Positions 34,234 through 44,744 are shown, counted from the first letter of the stretch. The stretch is 64,000 nucleotides of DNA from Alistipes sp. (GCA_017465575.1 JAFTVX010000011.1:1-64000); one strand, 5' to 3'. The notes: generated by a model not told the origin, from the sequence alone. Program-made: numbers and translations.

Positions 34234-35391
34234 ATGCAATTTTTCGACAATATACTACTCCACTATGGCTGGCAGGGCATTGCACTTCTCGGGCTCTTTT
34301 TCATACTCTTTGCCGTGCAGTTCTACTACTATGCCATAGCCTACAACCGCATCTACAACTTTCGCCTTGTGCGCACGCTGAAGAAGCGATGCAGCGACCC
34401 TGGCGTCTCGGTCATCATAGCCCTTCGTGGCGAGAACGAATACTTCCTTAGCCACGAGTTACCCACCATCCTCTCGCAAGAGTACGACTACTACGAGGTG
34501 GTTGTGGTATATATCGGTGGCGATGCCGACTTCTATGGCGAGTTGCAGCGTATGCGTGAGACCTACCCTCACCTTCGCCTTACGAAGATGGGTGGCAACG
34601 AGCGCCTATACATCACCACCAAACAAGCTCTAAATGTGGGTATTAAGTCGGCGCAGTACGACAACTTCCTCTTTACGATGCCCGGTGCGCTACCCCGTTC
34701 CGAGCAGTGGGTAAAGGTGATGTCGCGAGGCTTTGAGCGAGGCATGGTTGTCGTAGGCCCCATGGTACCCGCCATCGAGGAGGCTGGCTTCCGCCCCACG
34801 CTGATGCGCCTTACCGAGCTACACCGTTCGCGCAACGCCTTTGCACAGGCCGTTTCGGGCCGATTCTACTGGGCACCGCGCAGCAACTTCGGCTTTACAC
34901 GCAAACTCTACAACTCGACCCGTGGTTTCGACCACCTCAACCTCGACCTCGGCGAGAACGACCTCTATATGCAGGCTATCGCCAACCCTCGCCGTACCGC
35001 CGTGGTACTCTCACCCCATGCCGTAACCGTCGAGGAGCGACCCTCGGAGTGGCGTGATTGGTTGGAGGTTACGCGCTACAACGACACGACATTGGCCTAC
35101 TACCCCACTCGCTACAAGACCTTCCGTAACTGGGAGCGTTACAGCCGACTGCTCTTCTTCCTTGTGGCACTTGTGGCACTTGTGGTATTGCCCACCGAGC
35201 TAAAGATTGGCGTGATGGTTGCTACCATCGTGCGTTACCTTATCGTGGTCTGGTCGTCGCGTCGTACCGCCCACAAACTTGGAGAGAACAACATCGCTTG
35301 GCGATATTGGATATATGACCTTATTGGCCCCGTGGTAGACCTCATCATCGAGCGTCGCCCGAGCCGCGAAACAGCATCTGCGTGGAGATAG
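34234..35391 (+). CDS. Membrane-anchored family 2 glycosyltransferase
   Basis: A 385-residue protein. One N-terminal transmembrane helix (about 13-35, GIALLGLFFILFAVQFYYYA) precedes a GT-A fold: VSVIIALRGEN..., EYDYYEVVVVYIGGDADF, FTMPGALPRSEQWV, and LGENDLYMQ near the acceptor site. Two C-terminal helices follow (LLFFLVALVALVVLP and a second). It would move a sugar at the cytoplasmic face of the membrane; donor and acceptor are unknown. Its last ten bases overlap the ECF sigma gene. Confidence 0.82.
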   Translation: MQFFDNILLHYGWQGIALLGLFFILFAVQFYYYAIAYNRIYNFRLVRTLKKRCSDPGVSVIIALRGENEYFLSHELPTILSQEYDYYEVVVVYIGGDADFYGELQRMRETYPHLRLTKMGGNERLYITTKQALNVGIKSAQYDNFLFTMPGALPRSEQWVKVMSRGFERGMVVVGPMVPAIEEAGFRPTLMRLTELHRSRNAFAQAVSGRFYWAPRSNFGFTRKLYNSTRGFDHLNLDLGENDLYMQAIANPRRTAVVLSPHAVTVEERPSEWRDWLEVTRYNDTTLAYYPTRYKTFRNWERYSRLLFFLVALVALVVLPTELKIGVMVATIVRYLIVVWSSRRTAHKLGENNIAWRYWIYDLIGPVVDLIIERRPSRETASAWR

Positions 35392-35945
35392 AGGATTATA
35401 TCGTAGCAACCGACCTACAACTTGTGGGGCTTGCTTCGGAGGGCGACCAACAGGCCTTCGAGCACCTCTTTGCGCGATATAGCGAGGCTATCCGCCGACT
35501 CTTTGAGCAGAGGCTTGGCGATAAGTCTACGGCGAGCGACCTACTGCAAGAGACCTTCATCAAGGTATACCTGCACTTGGCAAGCTACTCCGAGCGCTAC
35601 ACCTTTGGCCAATGGATATATACCATTGCTCGCAATACGCTGATTGACCACCTGCGCCGTCGCTCCGACGATATACCTATCGACGAGAGGTTTCGTGCGC
35701 CAGCAGCCTCAGCACCCAACCCTGAGGAGTCGGTGATTATCAACCAGAGCCGCACCCACTTTGAAGCGTCGCTTAACGAGCTCTCGGAGGAGTATCGTCG
35801 CATTATCGAGATGCGCTTTTTGGACGAGTACTCCTACGAGGAGATTGCCGAGAAGTTGGGCACACCACTCAACACCGTAAAGACGCAGATACGCCGTGCA
35901 AGAGCCGCCGTCTGCAAACTGATTTTAGAGAAGGAGGCGAAGTAG
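35382..35945 (+). CDS. ECF-type RNA polymerase sigma factor
   Basis: 187 residues: region 2 (AFEHLFARYSEAIRRLF...TASDLLQETFIKVYLHL...FGQWIYTIARNTLIDHLRRR) and region 4 with the HTH YEEIAEKLGTPLNTVKTQIRRARAAV. It begins with a GTG inside the preceding glycosyltransferase gene, with no later in-frame ATG until the C-terminal part. No anti-sigma gene follows; the next gene is rsmG. The regulon is unknown, and coupling to the glycosyltransferase suggests an envelope role (inference). Confidence 0.92.
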   Translation: MEIEDYIVATDLQLVGLASEGDQQAFEHLFARYSEAIRRLFEQRLGDKSTASDLLQETFIKVYLHLASYSERYTFGQWIYTIARNTLIDHLRRRSDDIPIDERFRAPAASAPNPEESVIINQSRTHFEASLNELSEEYRRIIEMRFLDEYSYEEIAEKLGTPLNTVKTQIRRARAAVCKLILEKEAK

Positions 35946-35989
35946 GCCGAGCCACCCAAACGACAACAGATAAGCAAGTTACCGCAACG

Positions 35990-36619
35990 ATGAATAGCGA
36001 ACTAATAAAGCGATATTTTCCCGAGATAAGCCCCAAGCAAGAGGAGCAGTTTGAGCGCCTCGGGGCGTTGTATGCCGACTGGAATAGCCGCATCAATGTT
36101 ATCTCACGCAAGGATATGGAGCACCTCTACACGCGCCATATTCTCCACTCGTTGGCCATCGCCAAGGTATGCCAATACGAGGCAGGGGCTAAGGTGGCGG
36201 ATATCGGCTGTGGCGGTGGCTTCCCCTCGGTGCCTTTGGCTATCCTCTTTCCCGAGGTTGAGTTCGTGGGTATCGACTCTATCGGCAAGAAGATTCGTGT
36301 TGTCGAGGGCGTTAAGGAGGGGGCTGAAATTGATAATTTGCGTGCCGTAAACTGCCGTGCCGAACAACTTGGCGAGAAGGTAGATTATGTCGTTTCGCGT
36401 GCCGTTACGGAGATGGCACGATTTGTGCCGTGGGCGTGGCAGCTTTTGCGCAAGGGCGAGCGAGGTACGCTCCCCAATGGTATCCTCTACCTCAAGGGTG
36501 GCGACTTAGCCGAGGAGTTGGCCGCAACGCGCAAGAGGTGGGATATTTACGAAATTTCGTCGATGTTCGACGATGAGTTTTTCGATACAAAGAGGGTGGT
36601 TTACACACCTTTCAAATAG
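35990..36619 (+). CDS. rsmG: 16S rRNA (guanine-527 N7)-methyltransferase RsmG
   Basis: 209 residues, normal for RsmG. The SAM-binding motif VADIGCGGGFPSVPLAI is followed by FVGIDSIGKKIRVVE and VSRAVTEMARFVPW. It methylates G527 of 16S rRNA, near the streptomycin site. Co-directional with the ECF sigma gene, 44 bp away. Confidence 0.96.
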   Translation: MNSELIKRYFPEISPKQEEQFERLGALYADWNSRINVISRKDMEHLYTRHILHSLAIAKVCQYEAGAKVADIGCGGGFPSVPLAILFPEVEFVGIDSIGKKIRVVEGVKEGAEIDNLRAVNCRAEQLGEKVDYVVSRAVTEMARFVPWAWQLLRKGERGTLPNGILYLKGGDLAEELAATRKRWDIYEISSMFDDEFFDTKRVVYTPFK

Positions 36620-36682
36620 GTTCGGATAGGCGAATAATGAGAAGTGTTGCAACAAGATTCCGAAACTTATAAATTTTAGACA

Positions 36683-38401
36683 ATGAGCGAATTACGACAT
36701 CTTAGCGAGGCGGAGTGTCAGGAGCTTACGGCACGCGGTTGCTATGCCGAAGATTGGGCGAAAGTGATGGTTTCGCACGACTTCGAGCCTAAGCAGTTGC
36801 GTGGTGTGCGTTTCGAAGGCGAAATCTCGATTGGCTCACGCACACGCATCTACGACTCGGCGATTGCCAACTACAATATCGGCGAGGATTGCTACATCGA
36901 CGATGTGTTGCGCATGGAGTGTCGCCACCGCTCATCGTTTGGCGAGGGTGTCGGCGTGAGTGCCGTAAACGAGAATGGAGGTCGTACAGCCTACATCTAT
37001 CGTGACCTTACGGCGCAGATTGCCTATATAATGACTATGATGCGCAACCGCCCCGAGGCCGTAGAGCGCATTATCGCAATGATTAAAGAGCGTGCCGAGG
37101 AGCATGCCTCAACCATTGGCAAGATTGGCAACCGCACGACGATTATCGGCTCACGCTTTATTCGTGAGGTGCTTTTCGAGGAGGATGTTACGATTGAGGG
37201 CGTTTCGCACTTGGAGAATGGCACGGTGGGTCGTGGCTCGTTGATGGGTGTAGATGTTCGTGCCAAGGAGTTTATACTCTCGGACGATGCTCGCGTGGAG
37301 GGTGCTTCGAGCTTGGAGCGATGCTTTGTCGGCGAGAAGACGGTGATAGCCAACGAGTTTACGGCTGTAGACACGCTATTTTTCGCCAACTGCCACTTGG
37401 AGAATGGCGAGGCAGCAGCGGTATTTGCAGGACCTTATACCGTGTCGCACCACAAGTCGTCGTTGCTGATTGCAGGAATCTTCTCGTTCTTCAACGCTGG
37501 TAGTGGCACCAACCAGTCGAACCACCTCTTTAAGAGTGGTGCGGTACATCAGGCGGTGCACCAGCGAGGTACGAAGTTCGGCAGTAGCGCCTATGTAATG
37601 TCGCCATCTATTGAGGGCCCCTATACCGTTGTTCTTGGTCGACATACGCGCCACCACGATACGCAGGATATGCCCTTCTCGTACCTTATCGAGGATGGCG
37701 GTCAGAGCTTGCTGATGCCGGGTCTTTCGCTTCGCAGCTATGGTACGGTACGCGATATTGCGAAGTGGAAGCAGCGTGATAAGCGAACGGTGAAGCGTGA
37801 CAATATCCACTTTGCCGAGTTCAACCCCTTCTGCACGGGCAAGATGTTGCGTGGCGTGGATGCCCTAACCCGTATGCGCGAGGTAGACCCTGAGGCAAAG
37901 AGTTATACCTACAACCGCACGATTATTCGTGCCTCGATGCTCTCGCGTGGCATCAAGCTCTACAACAGCGCCATTGCCGCCTCGTTGGGCGTTATGCTCC
38001 GCGATGGCGACTACCGCAAGGCACAGTGCGACGGCACGGAGTGGATAGATGTAGCTGGCCAGTATCTGCCGTTGGGCGATGTGGAGCAGTTGCTCCGTGA
38101 TATCGCCGAGGGCAACCTCTCGTTGGAGGGTATCAAAGCTCGCTTCGACGAGAAGATGGAGTTGTACGACGATATGGCAGCAGCCTACGCCTTCGACATC
38201 CTTGCTCGTCTGTTGGGTCATACGCCCGACGATAGGGAGTTGGCGGAGATTATCGCCACCTCGGACAATATTTTAGCGCGTATGCGCGAGGCTACGGATG
38301 CCGACCGTAGGCGTGACGAGGGCGAAGATATGATGGTGGGCTACGGCTACGACTTCCGCGACGAGAGAGAGAAGGTGGCAGACTTTAGAGCCACCAGATA
38401 A
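36683..38401 (+). CDS. DUF4954 family protein (left-handed beta-helix-like)
   Basis: A 572-residue cytoplasmic protein of the DUF4954 family, typical of Bacteroidetes. The first ~250 residues show irregular hexapeptide-like rungs (IGSRTRIYDSAIANYNIGED, VGRGSLMGVDVRAKEFILSDDARVEG), as in left-handed beta-helix acyl- or nucleotidyl-transferases. The central motif SHHKSSLLIAGIFSFFNAGSGTNQSNH is very conserved in the family. The reaction is unknown. The gene lies between rsmG and trxB without sharing their functions. Confidence 0.85.
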   Translation: MSELRHLSEAECQELTARGCYAEDWAKVMVSHDFEPKQLRGVRFEGEISIGSRTRIYDSAIANYNIGEDCYIDDVLRMECRHRSSFGEGVGVSAVNENGGRTAYIYRDLTAQIAYIMTMMRNRPEAVERIIAMIKERAEEHASTIGKIGNRTTIIGSRFIREVLFEEDVTIEGVSHLENGTVGRGSLMGVDVRAKEFILSDDARVEGASSLERCFVGEKTVIANEFTAVDTLFFANCHLENGEAAAVFAGPYTVSHHKSSLLIAGIFSFFNAGSGTNQSNHLFKSGAVHQAVHQRGTKFGSSAYVMSPSIEGPYTVVLGRHTRHHDTQDMPFSYLIEDGGQSLLMPGLSLRSYGTVRDIAKWKQRDKRTVKRDNIHFAEFNPFCTGKMLRGVDALTRMREVDPEAKSYTYNRTIIRASMLSRGIKLYNSAIAASLGVMLRDGDYRKAQCDGTEWIDVAGQYLPLGDVEQLLRDIAEGNLSLEGIKARFDEKMELYDDMAAAYAFDILARLLGHTPDDRELAEIIATSDNILARMREATDADRRRDEGEDMMVGYGYDFRDEREKVADFRATR

Positions 38402-38457
38402 AAAGAGGAAATAAAATTAAAAACAACTTATTATACAAACTTAAAACTAACAAGGTT

Positions 38458-39387
38458 ATGGAGAAAGTAAAAGTATTGATTATTGGTAGCGGCCCCGCTG
38501 GTTACACCGCTGCAATCTACACATCACGCGCTAACCTCTCACCCGTGGTTTACGAGGGTATCGAGCCCGGTGGTCAGCTCACCACAACTACCGAGATTGA
38601 GAACTTCCCCGGCTACCCCGAGGGCATCACTGGTTCGGCTATGATGGAGGATTTGAAGAAGCAGGCACAGCGCTTTGGTGCAGATGTTCGTCGTGGTATC
38701 ATCACCGACCTCGACCTCTCGCAGCGCCCCTTCAAGGTTAAGGTTGACCACGAGCACGAGATTGAGGCTGAGGCTATCATCGTATCTACTGGTGCTTCGG
38801 CAAAGTACCTCGGCTTGGAGTCAGAGGCTAAGTTCCGTGGTATGGGTGTTAGCGCATGCGCTACTTGCGATGGCTTCTTCTATCGTAAGAAGGATGTAGC
38901 CGTTGTTGGTGGTGGTGACACCGCTTGCGAGGAGGCTACCTACCTTGCATCTATCTGCCGCAAGGTTTACCTTATCGTTCGTAAGAACTACTTGCGTGCT
39001 TCGAAGGCTATGCAGGAGCGTGTATTCAACACTCCCAACATCGAGGTATTGTTTGAGCACAACACCAAGGAGGTTTTGGGTGACGAGAACGGCGTAACTG
39101 GCGCACTTCTCTACCACAGCGAGACCAAGGAGGAGCGCACCATCGACATCATGGGCTTCTTCCTCGCTATCGGCCACAACCCCAACACCGAGTTCCTCAA
39201 GGGTCAGTTGGAGCTTGACGAGCAGAAGTACATCAAGGTTGTTCCTGGCACATCTAAGACATCTGTAGAGGGCGTATTTGCCGCTGGTGATGTTAAGGAT
39301 CCCCACTACCGTCAGGCTATTACCGCCGCAGGTTCAGGCTGTATCGCAGCTCTCGACTGCGAGCGTTGGTTGCTTGCACAGAAGTAA
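38458..39387 (+). CDS. trxB: Thioredoxin reductase
   Basis: 309 residues, cytoplasmic. FAD site GSGPAGYTAA (10-19), redox-active CATC (134-137), NADPH site VVGGGDTACEEA, and the FAD end motif GVFAAGDVKD. It reduces thioredoxin with NADPH. The gene ends three bases before the start of rnz, so the two are probably an operon. Confidence 0.97.
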   Translation: MEKVKVLIIGSGPAGYTAAIYTSRANLSPVVYEGIEPGGQLTTTTEIENFPGYPEGITGSAMMEDLKKQAQRFGADVRRGIITDLDLSQRPFKVKVDHEHEIEAEAIIVSTGASAKYLGLESEAKFRGMGVSACATCDGFFYRKKDVAVVGGGDTACEEATYLASICRKVYLIVRKNYLRASKAMQERVFNTPNIEVLFEHNTKEVLGDENGVTGALLYHSETKEERTIDIMGFFLAIGHNPNTEFLKGQLELDEQKYIKVVPGTSKTSVEGVFAAGDVKDPHYRQAITAAGSGCIAALDCERWLLAQK

Positions 39388-39389
39388 GA

Positions 39390-40310
39390 ATGGCATTTAG
39401 CGTAACCATACTTGGAAACGCTTCTGCTAAACCTACACCCACTCACCACCCATCGGCACAGGTCGTAAACCTCAACGAGCAATACTACCTTGTGGATGCG
39501 GGTGAGGGCGTACAACAGCAGCTCATAAGGCGCGGTATTAACCCACTGCGCCTTAGGGCTGTGTTTATTTCACACCTCCACGGCGACCACTGCTTCGGCA
39601 TCTTCCCGCTAATCTCGACCCTCGGACTCTACGGCAAGCGTACACCCTTGGATATCTACGCACCAGCACCCTTTGGCGAGATTTTGGACTGCCACCTACG
39701 CTACTTCGACAAGGAGTTGCCTTACGATGTTGTGTGGCACGAGGTAGATACCACCAAGCACCAGATAGTTATGGAGAACAGCACCCTTGAGGTGTGGTCG
39801 GTGCCCTTGCGCCACCGCGTTCCCACATCGGGTTATCTGTTCAAGGAGAAGCAGCCGGGGCTAAATGTCGAGAAGTACAAAATCGAGAAGTATGGGCTCT
39901 CGATAGCCGAGATTGTAGCGGCCAAGCGTGGCGAGGATATCGTGCGCAATGGCGAGGTGATTGCCAACGGCGACATCACCTATATCCCCTACAAGGCACG
40001 CTCATACGCCTACCTCTCGGATACCAACTACTCGGCACGCGCAGCCGAGAGAGTACACGGCGTAGACCTTCTCTACCACGAAGCGACCTACTCGGCAGAA
40101 CTTGGCTCGACAGCCAAGGAGCGTGGTCACTCGACCACGGCAGATGCGGCAAAAGTGGCAACAAAGGCGGAGGCTAAACGCCTTATTATCGGACACTTCT
40201 CATCACGATACAAGGAGCACGAAAAGCTATTGGAGGAGTGTCGCGAAATTTTCGAAAACAGCTATCTCGCCTCTGAGGGCGAGACATTCTACATTGAGGA
40301 AGTACGATGA
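39390..40310 (+). CDS. rnz: Ribonuclease Z
   Basis: 306 residues. A metallo-beta-lactamase fold with the metal motif SHLHGDHCFG, further ligands in LLYHEATYSAE, KERGHSTTADAAKVA and LIIGHFSSRY. It removes 3' trailers of tRNA precursors that lack an encoded CCA, as the tRNA-Thr at 63.1 kb does. The ATG at 39390 is chosen; an earlier TTG would overlap trxB. The end overlaps the methyltransferase gene as ATGA. Confidence 0.95.
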   Translation: MAFSVTILGNASAKPTPTHHPSAQVVNLNEQYYLVDAGEGVQQQLIRRGINPLRLRAVFISHLHGDHCFGIFPLISTLGLYGKRTPLDIYAPAPFGEILDCHLRYFDKELPYDVVWHEVDTTKHQIVMENSTLEVWSVPLRHRVPTSGYLFKEKQPGLNVEKYKIEKYGLSIAEIVAAKRGEDIVRNGEVIANGDITYIPYKARSYAYLSDTNYSARAAERVHGVDLLYHEATYSAELGSTAKERGHSTTADAAKVATKAEAKRLIIGHFSSRYKEHEKLLEECREIFENSYLASEGETFYIEEVR

Positions 40311-41047
40311 CCAAAGCCGAAATTCAGTTTGTCCGTTCGCTTGCCGATAAGCGCACGAGAGATGAGGAGCGATTGTTCGTTGCCGAGGGCAAGAAGCTTA
40401 TCGACGAGATTGAGCAATCGACGCTCTCGATTCGTCGTATCTACACCACACGCCCCGACTTTCAGGGCGCAAATGTCGAGGTGGTAGATAGGAAGACGAT
40501 GGAGCGCATCTCGCAACTAAAGACGGCATCCGATTCGTTGGCTATCGTCGAGCAACCTCGCCATAGGCTTGATATCAAAGCACTTAAAGGCAAGCTCACG
40601 CTGGCTCTTGATGGTGTGCAAAACCCCGGCAACCTCGGCACAATTATCCGTCTTGCCGACTGGTTTGGCATCGAGAATATCATCTGCTCCACGGAGTGCG
40701 CCGACCTCTTTAACCCCAAGGTTGTGCAGGCTACGATGGGCGCTATTTTGCGTGTTTCGGTTCACTACACACCATCACTCTCGACAATTTTGCACGATGC
40801 CTCGAAGAGTGGCTTGGCTATCTACGGCACACTTCTCGATGGCGAAAATATCTACTCCAAAGAGTTAACAAAAGAGGGCATTATCGTTATGGGCAACGAG
40901 GGCAGAGGCCTTAGCGACGAGTGCCGTAACGAGCTAACACACAAGCTCTTTATTCCACCCTACCCTGCCGATGCTCCGACTTCGGAGTCGCTTAATGTGG
41001 CAATGGCAACGGGCATCATTCTTGCCGAGTTCCGCCGCCCGAGGTAG
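40307..41047 (+). CDS. SpoU/TrmH family RNA 2'-O-methyltransferase
   Basis: 246 residues. An N-terminal substrate-binding part (RDEERLFVAEGKKLIDE) precedes the SPOUT knot: motif 1 LDGVQNPGNLGTIIRLADWFG, motif 2 VMGNEGRGLSDE, and motif 3 IPPYPADAPTSESLNVAMATGIILAEF. It methylates a ribose in rRNA or tRNA; the target position is not clear. Translationally coupled to rnz (ATGA overlap). Confidence 0.93.
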   Translation: MTKAEIQFVRSLADKRTRDEERLFVAEGKKLIDEIEQSTLSIRRIYTTRPDFQGANVEVVDRKTMERISQLKTASDSLAIVEQPRHRLDIKALKGKLTLALDGVQNPGNLGTIIRLADWFGIENIICSTECADLFNPKVVQATMGAILRVSVHYTPSLSTILHDASKSGLAIYGTLLDGENIYSKELTKEGIIVMGNEGRGLSDECRNELTHKLFIPPYPADAPTSESLNVAMATGIILAEFRRPR

Positions 41048-41054
41048 GGGAAAT

Positions 41055-41250
41055 GAGTTTTTAGTTTTTAGTTATTAGTTTTTAGACCATTAGGGTTTTT
41101 CTCCTATCGTCTTTTCGTCTTACTTGTCCTATCGTCTTAAAAATCTCTTTGCTCTCTAATGGGTTACGATGAGTTAAAATGGGTTAAAATGGGTTAAAAT
41201 GCTTTTTCAGTGGAAGTTTTCTAAAAACTAATAACTAATAACTAAAAACT
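41055..41250. repeat. Composite intergenic repeat region upstream of pdxA
   Basis: AGTTTTTAGTTATTAG words, then CTCCTATCGTCTTTTCGTC / TTGTCCTATCGTC (41101-41138), then GGGTTACGATGAGTTAAAATGGG words with CAGTGGAAGTTTT (41159-41220), then CTAAAAACTAATAACTAA. Module order is the same as upstream of rpoD (12.3-12.5 kb). Confidence 0.75.
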
Positions 41251-41291
41251 CTCTTTTCTCATTGCTTTACAAGCACTTTTTCTTATTATTT

Positions 41292-41323
41292 TTTGCAAGT
41301 TCTCTATCTTTTTCCTACATTTG
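41292..41323 (+). promoter_or_regulatory. Promoter of pdxA
   Basis: TTTG (41292-41295), 20 bp, TACATTTG (41316-41323), 18 bp before the start codon, giving a very short leader. Confidence 0.8.
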
Positions 41324-41341
41324 TACTTTAATACTTAAAGT

Positions 41342-42433
41342 ATGAGCAGATTAAAGATAGGAATTACCCAAGGTGACACCAATGGTGTAGGCTGGGAGAT
41401 TATCCTCAAAATATTTTCCGACAATCGTCTTACCGAACTCTTCACGCCTGTGGTCTATGGCCATAGCGCTGCGGCGGCCTACTACCAGAAGCCTCTCAAG
41501 GCTTTGGAGTATGAGCCCGTAAAGTTCAATATTGTGGACTCAGCAGAGCGTGTACAGGTGGGCAGAGTAAACCTTGTGGAGTGCGGCAAGGAGATTTCGA
41601 TTACGCCAGGTAAGCCCTCAAAGGTGGGTGGCGAGGCTGCGGCTATCGCCCTTCGCAAGGCTATCGACGACCTCAAAGATGGCGCTATCGATGCCCTCGT
41701 TACAGCGCCTATCGACAAGGAGATGATTCAGAGTGAGGAGTTCAACTACACGGGCCACACCGAGTTCCTTGCAAAGGAGCTTGACGGCACGCCGCTGATG
41801 ATTATGACCTCGGAGCTTATGCGCGTAGGTCTAACGACGATTCACATCCCCGTATCGCGTGTTGCAGAGGCTCTCTCGAAGGAGCTTATCGTGGAGCGCA
41901 TCGGTCAGATGAACGACTCTATGAAGCAGGACTTCGGCATTGTACGCCCCAAGGTTGCAGTCTTGGCACTCAACCCCCACGCTGGCGATGGTGGTCTCTT
42001 GGGCAAAGAGGAGGAGGAGATTATCAAGCCCGCCATTGTCGAGGCATACGAGAGTGGCATCCTCGCCTTTGGACCCTTTGCTGCCGATGGTTTCTTCGCC
42101 TCGGGCGCCTTCAAGCGCTACGACGCTATCTTGGCGATGTACCACGACCAGGGCTTGGCACCGTTTAAGACCCTAACACCCAATGGCGTGAACTTCACCG
42201 CCTCGCTCTCGGCTGTCCGCACATCTCCCGACCACGGCGTAGCATACGACATTGCTGGTCGCTGCATTGCCGACGAGAGCTCGATGCGTAACGCCATCTA
42301 CGAGGCTATCGACATTGTGCGCCGCCGCGAGGAGTGGGAGGAGTGGAACGAGAATCCGTTGGAGCACTTCGAGCGTGAGAAGGGTCGCGATATCTCGATT
42401 AAGGATTTGCCCGAAACGGAGCATAATGACTAA
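41342..42433 (+). CDS. pdxA: 4-hydroxythreonine-4-phosphate dehydrogenase
   Basis: A 363-residue enzyme of pyridoxal 5'-phosphate synthesis. Motifs: GITQGDTNGVGWEIILK at the start, TAPIDKEMI, YTGHTEFLA, ALNPHAGDGGLLG (metal His) and AMYHDQGLAPFK (metal His and Asp). The C-terminal ~30 residues are charged and extend a little past the usual end. The other expected gene, pdxJ, is not in this window. Probably transcribed with the small membrane protein downstream. Confidence 0.96.
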   Translation: MSRLKIGITQGDTNGVGWEIILKIFSDNRLTELFTPVVYGHSAAAAYYQKPLKALEYEPVKFNIVDSAERVQVGRVNLVECGKEISITPGKPSKVGGEAAAIALRKAIDDLKDGAIDALVTAPIDKEMIQSEEFNYTGHTEFLAKELDGTPLMIMTSELMRVGLTTIHIPVSRVAEALSKELIVERIGQMNDSMKQDFGIVRPKVAVLALNPHAGDGGLLGKEEEEIIKPAIVEAYESGILAFGPFAADGFFASGAFKRYDAILAMYHDQGLAPFKTLTPNGVNFTASLSAVRTSPDHGVAYDIAGRCIADESSMRNAIYEAIDIVRRREEWEEWNENPLEHFEREKGRDISIKDLPETEHND

Positions 42434-42464
42434 GAGAGTTTTTAGTTATTAGTTTTTAGAGATT

Positions 42465-42674
42465 ATGCGTCAGGATATTAGACTTATCGTAAGCATCGTA
42501 ATCAGCGCCGTATTGCTCGGTTTGGTGGTTGTATACTGCATCAACGCTTGGATGCCCACCGAGCCTCTCGCTTGGATTATTTGGGGCGCGGTGGCAATAT
42601 GCGGTGTTACGGCCGTATACCGCATCGCCAACCTTGCCAAGGCGCTCGGTATGCTTAAGAATGATAAAGAATAA
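42465..42674 (+). CDS. Small two-helix membrane protein
   Basis: A 69-residue protein with two hydrophobic helices (about 7-27 and 35-53) joined by a short AWMPTEPLAW turn, and a charged C-terminal tail. No family recognised. It lies 31 bp after pdxA, in a gap that includes the GTTTTTAGTTATTAG repeat word. The good codon use and intact length make it likely to be real. Confidence 0.65.
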   Translation: MRQDIRLIVSIVISAVLLGLVVVYCINAWMPTEPLAWIIWGAVAICGVTAVYRIANLAKALGMLKNDKE

Positions 42675-42765
42675 AACACGGAGTGCAGCTGAGTAGTAAT
42701 CCGTCTCGTTATTGTGGAGCTACGAAGGCACTCGAAACATAAACAATTAAAACATTTATTTAGTT

Positions 42766-44709
42766 ATGGTTAAAGTAACCTTTCCCGATGGCTCGGTAAG
42801 AGAGTTTGCCAAAGGGACAACTGCCTTTCAGGTAGCAGAGAGCATCAGCCCTCGTTTAGCTGCTGACTCACTCGCTGCAGAGGTAAATGGCGCAACCGTA
42901 GATATGATGCGCCCTATCGATTGTGACTGCACAATCAAATTCTTTAAGTGGGACGACGCCGAGGGCAAGCACGCCTTCTGGCACACATCTTCACACCTCT
43001 TGGCTGAGGCGTTGGAGGCACTCTACCCCGGCATTAAGTTCGGTATCGGTCCCGCTATCGACAACGGTTTCTACTATGATGTGGACTCACCCGTGGCTAT
43101 CACAGAGGCCGACCTCGCGACCATTGAGCAGAAGATGGTAGAGCTCTCGCGCAACAAGGAGCAGCTCGTGCGCACCGAGGTATCGAAGGCCGATGCATTG
43201 AAGACCTTCACCGAGAAGGGCGACCAGTACAAGGTTGAGCTTATCACCGACTTGGAGGATGGCACAATCTCGTTCTACACCAATGGCGCATTCACCGACC
43301 TCTGCCGTGGTCCTCACATCCCCAATACAGGCTACATCAAGGCTATCAAGCTTACCTCGATTGCTGGTGCCTACTGGCGCGGTAACGAGAAGAACAAGAT
43401 GCTCACCCGTATCTACGGCGTGTCGTTCCCCAAGAAGTCGATGCTCGACGAGCACCTCGCATTGTTGGAGGAGGCTAAGAAGCGCGACCACCGTAAGCTC
43501 GGCAAGGACCTCGAGCTCTTTATGTTCTCACAGCGCGTAGGTCAGGGCTTGCCTATGTGGTTGCCCAAGGGCGCAGAGTTGCGCGACCGCTTGGAGCGTT
43601 TCCTTCGTAAGATTCAGAAGGACTACGGCTACCAGCAGGTTATCACTCCCCATATCGGTAACAAGGACCTCTATGTTACCTCGGGCCACTATGCAAAATA
43701 TGGCAAGGACTCGTTCCAGCCTATCCACACACCTTTCGAGGGTGAGGAGTACTTGCTCAAGCCTATGAACTGCCCCCACCACTGCGAGATTTACCGTTCG
43801 AAGCCCCGCTCATACAAGGACCTTCCTGTTCGCTTGGCAGAGTTCGGTACGGTATATCGTTACGAGCAGTCTGGTGAGTTGCACGGTCTAACGCGTGTAC
43901 GCTCGTTCACCCAGGACGATGCTCACCTCTTCGTACGCCCCGACCAGCTATTGGAGGAGTTCGAGAAGGTTATCGACATCGTATTGTATATCTTCCGCAC
44001 CTTGAAGTTCGACAACTACAACGCACAGATTTCGTTGCGCGACCCCAACAACAAGGAGAAGTATATCGGCTCGGATGAGAACTGGGAGAAGGCAGAGGCA
44101 GCGATTATGAAGGCTTGCGAGGATAAGGGTCTTAAGACCACTGTTGAGCTTGGCGAGGCAGCGTTCTATGGTCCTAAGCTCGACTTTATGGTTAAGGATG
44201 CTCTCGGTCGTAGCTGGCAGCTTGGTACTATCCAGGTAGACTACAACCTCCCCGAGCGTTTCGACCTCACCTACAAGGGCTCTGACGACAAGCTCCACCG
44301 CCCCATTATGATTCACCGTGCACCCTTCGGCTCTATGGAGCGCTTCGTGGCCGTACTCTTGGAGCACACTGGCGGCAAGTTCCCCTTGTGGCTCACTCCC
44401 GACCAGGTGGTGGTATTGCCCATCTCGGAGAAGTTCAACGACTATGCCGAGGAGGTAGCACGCGCACTTAACGCCGAGGATGTACGCACACAGATTGACG
44501 ACCGCAACGAGAAGATTGGTCGTAAGATTCGTGACAACGAGCTCAAGCGTATCCCCTACCTACTCATCGTAGGCGAGAAGGAGGCTGCCGAGCGCAAGGT
44601 GTCGGTACGAGCACAGGGCGAGGGCGACAAGGGTCAGATGACCATCGAGGAGTTCGCTCAGTTTATGAAGCAACTCGTAGCCAACGAGATCGAGGCTAAC
44701 AAGGCATAA
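42766..44709 (+). CDS. thrS: Threonyl-tRNA synthetase
   Basis: 647 residues, full length. N-terminal TGS domain ([20 protein letters not shown]). Editing domain with [10 protein letters not shown] and the zinc-type Cys in [12 protein letters not shown]. Class II core motif 2 [14 protein letters not shown] and motif 3 [13 protein letters not shown]-terminal anticodon-binding domain follows. It is directly followed by infC, the usual order. The cognate tRNA-Thr(GGT) is at 63.1 kb. Confidence 0.97.
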   Translation: MVKVTFPDGSVREFAKGTTAFQVAESISPRLAADSLAAEVNGATVDMMRPIDCDCTIKFFKWDDAEGKHAFWHTSSHLLAEALEALYPGIKFGIGPAIDNGFYYDVDSPVAITEADLATIEQKMVELSRNKEQLVRTEVSKADALKTFTEKGDQYKVELITDLEDGTISFYTNGAFTDLCRGPHIPNTGYIKAIKLTSIAGAYWRGNEKNKMLTRIYGVSFPKKSMLDEHLALLEEAKKRDHRKLGKDLELFMFSQRVGQGLPMWLPKGAELRDRLERFLRKIQKDYGYQQVITPHIGNKDLYVTSGHYAKYGKDSFQPIHTPFEGEEYLLKPMNCPHHCEIYRSKPRSYKDLPVRLAEFGTVYRYEQSGELHGLTRVRSFTQDDAHLFVRPDQLLEEFEKVIDIVLYIFRTLKFDNYNAQISLRDPNNKEKYIGSDENWEKAEAAIMKACEDKGLKTTVELGEAAFYGPKLDFMVKDALGRSWQLGTIQVDYNLPERFDLTYKGSDDKLHRPIMIHRAPFGSMERFVAVLLEHTGGKFPLWLTPDQVVVLPISEKFNDYAEEVARALNAEDVRTQIDDRNEKIGRKIRDNELKRIPYLLIVGEKEAAERKVSVRAQGEGDKGQMTIEEFAQFMKQLVANEIEANKA

Positions 44710-44744
44710 TTCGACAACACAAGTATAACTAACAACTAACTAAT